The notes under the pieces were generated by a model. It saw only the letters and a list, made by a program, of their open reading frames with translations, made no database searches and had not been told where the DNA came from. The position numbers and the translations under genes are program-made. A stretch of DNA of 64,000 nucleotides from Streptococcus gallolyticus (lineage in GTDB: Bacteria > Bacillota > Bacilli > Lactobacillales > Streptococcaceae), in the NCBI GenBank assembly GCA_019794795.1, contig JAIMFC010000003.1:1-64000 (forward strand). The letters are read 5' to 3'. This document shows positions 59,272-64,000 of the stretch, in pieces. Every line of letters begins with the position of its first letter. The first letter of the stretch is position 1.

Positions 59272-59421
59272 ATGCTGACATTTAGAGAACTTGAACAAAT
59301 AGCAGAAACAATACTAGAACACGCTACACCAGAAGAAACACAGTACTTTCTTGAAATGGACAGGGAAAATAAATCGCTATGGATAAAATACAAAATCGCT
59401 AGTCTGGAGGAGCAGGCATGA
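59272..59421 (+). CDS. Tiny ORF, 49 residues
   Basis: ATG 59272 after GGGGGAACC; MLTFRELEQIAETILEHATP to SLEEQA, ending TGA that overlaps the next ATG as ATGA (59418-59421). Acidic, predicted helical. The overlap and ribosome site argue it is translated. Function unknown. Confidence 0.6.
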   Translation: MLTFRELEQIAETILEHATPEETQYFLEMDRENKSLWIKYKIASLEEQA

Positions 59422-59774
59422 CAAAAAACAAACTGCCAGATCACTTATATAAAGTTTTCAAGCTCCTACCGCTTGGAATGGACTTACCTATCACGGGGAC
59501 AGATATTGAGAAACTGACGGGATTAGACATCCGAACTATTCGGGAGAATATACGCCAGCTTATTGTTGATTATGGCATTCCAGTATGTGGCGGACGAGAT
59601 AACAAGTAAGGGGGCTACTATATCCCCCAGAATGAAGTGGAACGGCTTGCCGGAGTGATACCACTCCAACGGCAATACGACCAAGAACACAAGCGTATTC
59701 ACGCGCTACTGACCGCAGACTTGCAAGACTGGAGGAAGTACAGAGATGAAGATAGAACTAACCCCACAGAGTGA
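59418..59774 (+). pseudogene. HTH phage protein interrupted by an in-frame TAA
   Basis: The reading frame from ATG 59418 gives 63 residues (MTKNKLPDHLYKVFKLLPLG..., with a winged-helix-like TGTDIEKLTGLDIRTIRENIRQLI) then TAA at 59607-59609. The same frame continues open for 54 more codons: GGYYIPQNEVERLAGVIPLQ and onward to TGA at 59772-59774. The continuation reads as a natural extension, so the TAA looks like a nonsense change (e.g. CAA to TAA). The first part may still be a functional short protein. Confidence 0.65.
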
Positions 59775-60027
59775 AGTAGAGCTAAAACAGGGCATTCTGG
59801 AGCTTATAGAGAACTACCTAGTGGCGCGTGAGATGGTCAAACCAAGGGTTACTGGACTAATCACAGCCCAACAGTTACAAGATGAACTAGGAATCAAGTA
59901 CAAGACCTTGCAGCGGTGGGAACAAGCGGGCTTGAAACGATACCAACCACCTTTGGAAGATACTAGAAAAATCTTCTATAGGATTAGTGACATTTTGATA
60001 TTTTTGGGGGTAGAGAATGGGCGGTAA
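59746..60027 (+). CDS. Excisionase/AlpA-like HTH protein
   Basis: 93 residues. Central MerR-like helix-turn-helix: GLITAQQLQDELGIKYKTLQRWEQAGLKRYQPPLEDTRKIFYRISDIL, the pattern of phage excisionases and AlpA-type regulators. GGAGG precedes the start at a normal distance, inside the end of the previous frame. In satellites, AlpA-type genes sit before the primase, as here. Confidence 0.75.
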   Translation: MKIELTPQSEVELKQGILELIENYLVAREMVKPRVTGLITAQQLQDELGIKYKTLQRWEQAGLKRYQPPLEDTRKIFYRISDILIFLGVENGR

Positions 60028-60160
60028 ATATCTAAGACACCCAGCGTTGCACGGGTTACGAATAGGACAAGAAAGTAACGTGAAAGACCGTCAAACGACC
60101 TTTGAGCAGGTCAAGGAACAGCAACGCCTGAAGAAATTGAAAAAGAAACGGAGGAAATAA
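60017..60160 (+). CDS. Tiny basic protein, 47 residues
   Basis: ATG 60017 overlaps the preceding gene by 11 bases; GGGGGTAGAG upstream is a ribosome site. MGGKYLRHPALHGLRIGQES then a coiled-coil-like EQVKEQQRLKKLKKKRRK end. Very basic, possibly nucleic-acid binding; unrecognised. Confidence 0.55.
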   Translation: MGGKYLRHPALHGLRIGQESNVKDRQTTFEQVKEQQRLKKLKKKRRK

Positions 60161-60161
60161 C

Positions 60162-60272
60162 ATGAACGAATTTTACACAGGCGAGCTTGAGAACCTTGTC
60201 ATTGAACTACAAAACCGAATTGATGAGCTAGAGGAACGAATGGAGCGGTTAGAACATGATTTACGAAGCTAA
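60162..60272 (+). CDS. Tiny coiled-coil protein, 36 residues
   Basis: ATG 60162, one base after the previous stop, with ACGGAGG upstream. MNEFYTGELENLVIELQNRI then DELEERMERLEHDLRS: heptads of a short coiled coil. It overlaps the start of the primase gene by 17 bases. Confidence 0.55.
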   Translation: MNEFYTGELENLVIELQNRIDELEERMERLEHDLRS

Positions 60273-61130
60273 GGGTTTCAGCGCCTTACTCTATCCTTAT
60301 AAAGGAAAATTAGCACCGTTTGACTATATCGCCCAGTTCAAACCGCTAGTAGTCCCCGAAGGTATGGACATTGAAGAATACAAACGCACACAAGCCCCCT
60401 ACTGTATCAGTGGCAAAATCACAGCAGATAAAAAAGGGACTTGCAGACGAAACAACAACAGTCTGGTCTATCGTGATTTGATTTTCTTGGACTATGACGA
60501 GCTAGAAGCAAGCGTAGACTTGCCTAAAATCGTCTCTGAGAGACTTTGGGAGTATTCTTATACTTGTACCCGACAATCAAACACACGGCTAAAAAGCCCC
60601 GTTATAGGCTTGTAGTGAAGCCTAGTCACAAGATGAAAGAAACGACCTACAGGGCAACAGTGCAAGAGATAGCGGATAGAATCGGACTACCGTTTGACAT
60701 AGCTAGCCTAGCATGGTCACAGTTACAGGGTTTACCCGTGACGACTGGAGAGCCAGAGGAGTATCAGAAAATTATCCACAGGGGGAGCGATTACCCTATC
60801 CAAGCGGTATTGGATAAACAACCGACAAAAAGGGCTGTAACTACTACTTACTCCCAACGACCTAGCGGACACCGTTCAATCACTATGAGGGTTATTGATA
60901 CGCTTTTTGATGGCTTTGGAGATGAAGGCGGAAGGAATGTAGCGGTTACCCGATTTGTTGGCTTATTGGTTGGTAAATGGGTCAATTGTGATATACCGAC
61001 AGCGTGGGAGCTTACCCAGATTGCAAACAGCGTGACGGCTGAACCGTTGCCAGTCAACGAACTAGAAGCAACGTTTGAAAGCATAGTAAAAACAGAAATT
61101 AGAAAGAGAGGGCTAGGAATATCGAACTAG
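60256..61130 (+). pseudogene. Prim-pol-like primase split by a frameshift
   Basis: Two overlapping frames form one protein of about 290 residues. Frame one (from ATG 60256) has MIYEAKGFSALLYPYKGKLA and FLDYDE (about residue 76; likely the acidic metal motif of AEP primases) and stops at 60613-60615. The second frame, open only from 60540, carries LYPTIKHTAKKPRYRLVVKP, with the His motif (KHT) expected next, and runs to 61130. The switch is a -1 shift between 60540 and 60600, best placed near 60555-60568 by family pattern. No convincing slippery heptamer is present. It is followed by the SF3 helicase, its natural partner. Confidence 0.75.
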
Positions 61131-61147
61131 AACAATTACAGGCAGAA

Positions 61148-62620
61148 ATGGAGCAGGTCAGCACCATTTCAGAGCCTACAAGCATGAAAGAGCTTTATAA
61201 CACATTATACGAACTTGGTACAATCTGGAGAGAAGAACATCAGTACACAGTCAACGAAGGCAAGCAGAATGAAAAAATAGTAATTCCAATCCCAGAAGTT
61301 AGTGCGGTAGCTAAGTATTTGCGACAAGTTTGTCACTTTGCTTTTATAAGCGTTGGGGATAGTTCGGATAAATCACCGCTGTATCTGTACCACTACGACA
61401 AGGGAATATATACTGATAGCACAGACTTATTCAACAAACTATGTGCAAAGTTTGACAGTAGGTTAAAACCTAGAGCATGGGCAGACATTCGGGCGTTCAT
61501 TCGGACAACTACCCGAATTTACAAGCCTTTCAGCGACCACAACCGTATACCAGTGGCGAATGGGGTGTTTAATCTCAAGACAAAGCAATTAGAACCATTT
61601 AGCCCTAGTTTTGTTATCACAAGCAAGATTAAGACCGCCTACAATGCTTGTGCAAGAAAACCAATACTAGATGGCTGGTTTGACTTTGAACAATGGCTAG
61701 ACATTATTGCATGCGGTGACAGTGAAATATATGCTTTATTGTGGCAGATTATGAACGAAGCTATCAACCCAAATAGGACACGGGGGAAACTTGCAATTCT
61801 ATTAGGTGACGGTAACAACGGTAAGGGCACATTTCAGAGCCTGCTGATGAACCTGATAGGAGCGGACAAGGTGGCAACCTTACGTCCTGACCAATTCGAG
61901 GGGCACAACCTAGCCAGCTTATCGGGTAAAGTTTGTAATATCGGTGATGATATTTCTAACAGATACATCGATGAAGTTTCTGACCTGATGAGTATTGTTA
62001 CAGGCGACACCGTGACAATTAACCCGAAACACCAACAACCTTTTGAGTTGAGTTTAAAGCTATTCTGTTTGTTTTCTGCTAACGAGTTGCCAAGAGTTCG
62101 GAACAAGTCGCAGGGCTGGTATAGACGGCTTTGTATTGTACCGTTCAAAGCGGATTTTAATGGCCAGAAAGAGCGCCCAGAGATTAAAAACATATTCTTG
62201 AAAGATACAGAGCTGTTAGAGTGGGTACTATTTAAAATCTTGAATATGCCAGCGTTTGACAAGTTTATTGAACCCGAGGCGGTAGCTAAAGAGATTGACA
62301 GCTACAAGAAAGAAAATGACTACTTATACGCATTTGTGACGGACGACTATACCGAACGGGAATTGCATCTAATCGAAAGAGTGCCCCTGAAATGGATAAA
62401 AGAAGAATATCGGACTTTTTTAGCTGAGAATGATTTATCCGCTCATATTCCCTATGCATTCGGAAAGGATTTTCTGAGAGCTTTACGAACACAAACGGGC
62501 GGTAAGTATTCACTCAGAAAAGGCAGATTGAAGAAAAAAGAAGCCGAAGTTTTCCCCTATCCTTTAACCATTGCGGAGTACACCGAATACCCTCTAAGGT
62601 TGGTTGAAAAAGATGAGTAA
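61148..62620 (+). CDS. SF3/D5-type replicative helicase (phage/plasmid primase P4 family)
   Basis: 490 residues. N-terminal D5_N-like region, then SF3 helicase: Walker A LLGDGNNGKGTF (about 219), Walker B-like VCNIGDDIS, and motif C KLFCLFSANELPRV, typical of primase-helicases of satellites and plasmids. The ATG at 61148 has only a weak ribosome site; the frame is open a little upstream but without a start codon. It probably opens the putative origin that follows directly. Confidence 0.88.
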   Translation: MEQVSTISEPTSMKELYNTLYELGTIWREEHQYTVNEGKQNEKIVIPIPEVSAVAKYLRQVCHFAFISVGDSSDKSPLYLYHYDKGIYTDSTDLFNKLCAKFDSRLKPRAWADIRAFIRTTTRIYKPFSDHNRIPVANGVFNLKTKQLEPFSPSFVITSKIKTAYNACARKPILDGWFDFEQWLDIIACGDSEIYALLWQIMNEAINPNRTRGKLAILLGDGNNGKGTFQSLLMNLIGADKVATLRPDQFEGHNLASLSGKVCNIGDDISNRYIDEVSDLMSIVTGDTVTINPKHQQPFELSLKLFCLFSANELPRVRNKSQGWYRRLCIVPFKADFNGQKERPEIKNIFLKDTELLEWVLFKILNMPAFDKFIEPEAVAKEIDSYKKENDYLYAFVTDDYTERELHLIERVPLKWIKEEYRTFLAENDLSAHIPYAFGKDFLRALRTQTGGKYSLRKGRLKKKEAEVFPYPLTIAEYTEYPLRLVEKDE

Positions 62621-62856
62621 ATTTTGTAGCCGTTGTAGCCGTTCTGTAGCCGTTGTTTTTTAAGTATGTATATAGGGAATTAAAAAAAGAGCTATATATT
62701 TAAAAATAAAAACTTTTTTTGAAAAGAACGTCTACATTGGCAACGTATAGCCCAAACCCTTATGGCACAAGGGTTTGACGTGTTGACGTATATAAAAAAA
62801 AGAACGACAACAAATCCCAAAAGTTTACATAATATATCTTAAAGTGAGGAAAAAAC
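62621..62856. other. Putative replication origin of the element: iterons and AT-rich DNA
   Basis: Three copies of TGTAGCCGTT (62625-62634, 62634-62643, 62645-62654) follow the helicase stop, then about 60 bases of almost pure A/T, then AACGTCTACATTGGCAACGT-type sequence, a perfect 8-bp hairpin AAACCCTT/AAGGGTTT (62754-62761, 62769-62776), and TTGACGTGTTGACGTATA with a repeated TTGACGT. Iterons beside an AT-rich stretch right after the primase/helicase gene is the arrangement of satellite origins. Confidence 0.6.
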
Positions 62857-63030
62857 ATGAAAATTAAACTATTTAAAATATTGCCAAAAGAAAGCCTAAA
62901 AGATTTTGAAGAGCGAGTAAACGAGTTCATGGCAACCGTTGAAGTGGTTGATGTAAAAATCACTATGGCAACGTCAGGGCATTCTGACAGCTTTGGCACA
63001 GTAACACATACACTAGTCTTATACAAATAA
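62857..63030 (+). CDS. Cse60-like small protein
   Basis: 57 residues from ATG 62857 after GTGAGGA: MKIKLFKILPKESLKDFEERVNEFMATVEVVDVKITMATS, the pattern of the small Cse60 family (sporulation-linked name, frequent in phages and plasmids). Function unknown. Confidence 0.65.
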   Translation: MKIKLFKILPKESLKDFEERVNEFMATVEVVDVKITMATSGHSDSFGTVTHTLVLYK

Positions 63031-63044
63031 CGTAGAATAATATC

Positions 63045-63278
63045 ATGGCATTAAAAACATTTTCAGACACACCAAACACATTTACATTTAACTACACCTT
63101 CACAGACTACGAAACCGCACAGAAAGCCAGTACAGCCATTTTAGGATACATGGTGGGTACTTACTATCAGAACCCGACAGAAACCACTGTAGACGGTCAA
63201 GGAGGGCTGAGAGTGTCCTATCTGGAAGATAAGCCAATCAACTTACCATTAAAACGGATTTGTGATAGTTTAAACTGA
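63045..63278 (+). CDS. Hypothetical protein, 77 residues
   Basis: MALKTFSDTPNTFTFNYTFTDYETAQKAS..., no membrane segment, weak ribosome site. Not recognised; kept because it is co-directional and closely spaced with its neighbours. Confidence 0.5.
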   Translation: MALKTFSDTPNTFTFNYTFTDYETAQKASTAILGYMVGTYYQNPTETTVDGQGGLRVSYLEDKPINLPLKRICDSLN

Positions 63279-63477
63279 TTAGGTTTAGGCTAGGTTAGCA
63301 AGGTAAAATTAGGGAGGTATTCGGCGATTTCGGCGGTCTTAAAAGAAATAATGTTTGAACACGGTGGCGCGTGATGAACATCGAGCGAACCACGAGAAAA
63401 CACAAAAAAGCCAATGCGTACGCACTGACTTGTGAATAAAACCTAAAACTATTATATCACAGTTGGAGGGTACGCAG
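63279..63477. other. Intergenic region before the ArpU-like gene
   Basis: No convincing gene (a 21-codon ORF MNIERTTRKHKKANAYALTCE at 63374-63439 is possible). A near-perfect 16-bp palindrome CAATGCGTACGCACTG lies at 63412-63427, and a GGAGGG ribosome site at 63466-63471. Confidence 0.4.
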
Positions 63478-63882
63478 TTGGTTTTATCAAATAATCAATA
63501 TAAATTTCTTGATGGTGTTTTAATGACCTATAGACATCTACCCAGCAGGATAGCGAGAAGAAAGCTGGAAATAGAAACTGAACACAGTACCGATATAAAC
63601 ATAGGGGCTTCTAAAACCAACCGAGTGATTAAACGCACAGAATGGCTTGTAGAACGCTTTGACAGTGATATAAAGCTGAAAGGGTTAGAGTGCCAATTGA
63701 ACGCCATAGAAAGCACGATAGAGCTATTAGATGACACAATGAAGCAAGTATTTGAATTACGTTGGATATATGAACGCACACCCGAAGAAATCGCTGAACT
63801 AACAGGAACAGGCTTGAAATCAACACAGAAACGCTTGGAGCGAATTACAGAAATCTTTGCAGACTATTGGGGCTGTACATGA
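63478..63882 (+). CDS. ArpU/RinA-like late regulator (sigma-70 region 4-like)
   Basis: Preferred start TTG 63478-63480 (reads MVLSNNQYKFLDGVLMTYRHL), 7 bases after GGAGGG, giving 134 residues. The C-terminal half, MKQVFELRWIYERTPEEIAELTGTGLKSTQKRLERI, is a region-4-like HTH as in ArpU/RinA proteins that activate late phage or satellite genes. Its presence suggests packaging-type genes may follow outside the window. Confidence 0.75.
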   Translation: MVLSNNQYKFLDGVLMTYRHLPSRIARRKLEIETEHSTDINIGASKTNRVIKRTEWLVERFDSDIKLKGLECQLNAIESTIELLDDTMKQVFELRWIYERTPEEIAELTGTGLKSTQKRLERITEIFADYWGCT

Positions 63883-63897
63883 TGGAGGTGGGTGTAA

Positions 63898-64000
63898 ATG
63901 GATTTAAAACAGTTGTCTAAGTTTGAAAAACTGGTACAGGCAAAGAAGAGAGAGATTGAAGCCTTGAGGGCTGGTATTATCAACACACCAGACTATCAAA
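63898..64000 (+). CDS. Partial CDS at window end, unrecognised
   Basis: ATG 63898 after GGAGGTG; 34 codons visible (MDLKQLSKFEKLVQAKKREI to NTPDYQ), helical and charged, running off the window. Could be a small phage structural or regulatory protein. Confidence 0.55.
   Translation, partial: MDLKQLSKFEKLVQAKKREIEALRAGIINTPDYQ

Larger units (their letters stand above)
53256..64000. mobile_element. Integrated phage-related element (PICI-like satellite or defective prophage), right end outside window
   Basis: Element beginning at the 3' side of rpsD with a tyrosine integrase transcribed toward rpsD. A leftward int-dinD-unknown-repressor module, divergent promoters, then a rightward cro-antirepressor-Rha-small ORFs-primase-SF3 helicase-ArpU order is typical of Gram-positive phage satellites and temperate phage early regions. 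In over 10 kb there is no terminase, portal, capsid, relaxase or transposase gene. Because the right boundary is not seen, satellite and prophage cannot be separated. Gene density with many ATGA overlaps and tiny ORFs contrasts with the flanking chromosome. Confidence 0.85.

Noticed and set aside
60057-60064. TACGAATA, the late-competence (cin) box core
   Set aside because: It lies inside coding sequence of a tiny ORF, with no T-rich upstream part and no competence gene downstream.
60591-60597. Programmed -1 frameshift site at CTA-AAA-AGC in the primase
   Set aside because: Not a proper X-XXY-YYZ heptamer, no stem-loop seen, and slipping there would leave the His motif in the wrong frame.
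53256-64000. Integrative conjugative or mobilisable element
   Set aside because: No relaxase, coupling protein, oriT-like repeat or type IV secretion gene in the visible part.

Overview
The window is low-GC Firmicutes chromosome spanning the replication origin of a Streptococcus. The dnaA/dnaN pair lies at 14117-16783, transcribed leftward, with DnaA boxes on three sides, so the genome is written here in the opposite sense to the usual map. Gene order on the dnaA side (dnaN, DUF951, ychF, pth, mfd, rqcP, divIC, a small ORF, a serine hydrolase, tilS, hpt, ftsH, comX) and on the other side (parB, htrA, rlmH, tRNAs, ABC-F, trpS, guaB, recF, M16 pair, rodZ, pgsA, ecfA1A2T) is classical for the genus. 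The species is not certain. The DnaA and ComX N-termini do not look pneumococcal. The tRNA-Arg/tRNA-Glu gap that holds comCDE in mitis-group streptococci holds no gene, and the comX promoter carries a ComR-type palindrome. I lean toward S. suis or a relative, with low confidence.

Layout. 1-13100: housekeeping operon read leftward away from the origin, ending in a cut-off comX; a decayed HTH regulator sits at 11825-12129. 13100-19700: origin block with DUF554, DUF951, dnaN, dnaA, parB, htrA (CiaR-type box) and rlmH, plus parS-like palindromes from 19660 onward. 19689-28726: DUF1275 membrane protein, three tRNAs, YfhO, an ABC-F protein, YitT, T-box-controlled trpS and a metallophosphoesterase. 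28855-38394: guaB, recF/yaaA, two M16 peptidase homologues, rodZ, pgsA and the ECF transporter core. 38526-44370: a LysM secreted protein, a wrecked flavocytochrome-type fumarate reductase gene with its FMN-reductase neighbour, a histidine phosphatase and the two L-serine dehydratase subunits. 44617-53255: mnmA, an unknown small protein, mnmG with a structured leader, gdpP-rplI-dnaB, veg and rpsD with a structured leader.

53256-64000 (cut by the window edge) is an integrated phage-related element abutting the 3' end of rpsD. It has a leftward integrase/dinD/repressor module, divergent promoters, then a rightward run: Cro-like, BRO and Rha antirepressor-type proteins, a string of tiny overlapping ORFs, a prim-pol-like primase split by a frameshift, an SF3 helicase, an iteron-plus-AT-rich putative origin, and an ArpU/RinA-like regulator. 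No terminase, capsid, relaxase or transposase is visible, so a phage satellite (PICI-like) or defective prophage fits best.

Most notable observations: the ComR-type box on comX with no comCDE nearby; three origin-proximal genes (parB, rlmH, a DAG-kinase-like gene) whose -10 boxes imply leaderless mRNAs; a parS-like palindrome inside the trpS T-box leader; a terminator-like hairpin in the mnmG leader; and the putative satellite origin, repeated initiation cassettes and interrupted genes of the mobile element.
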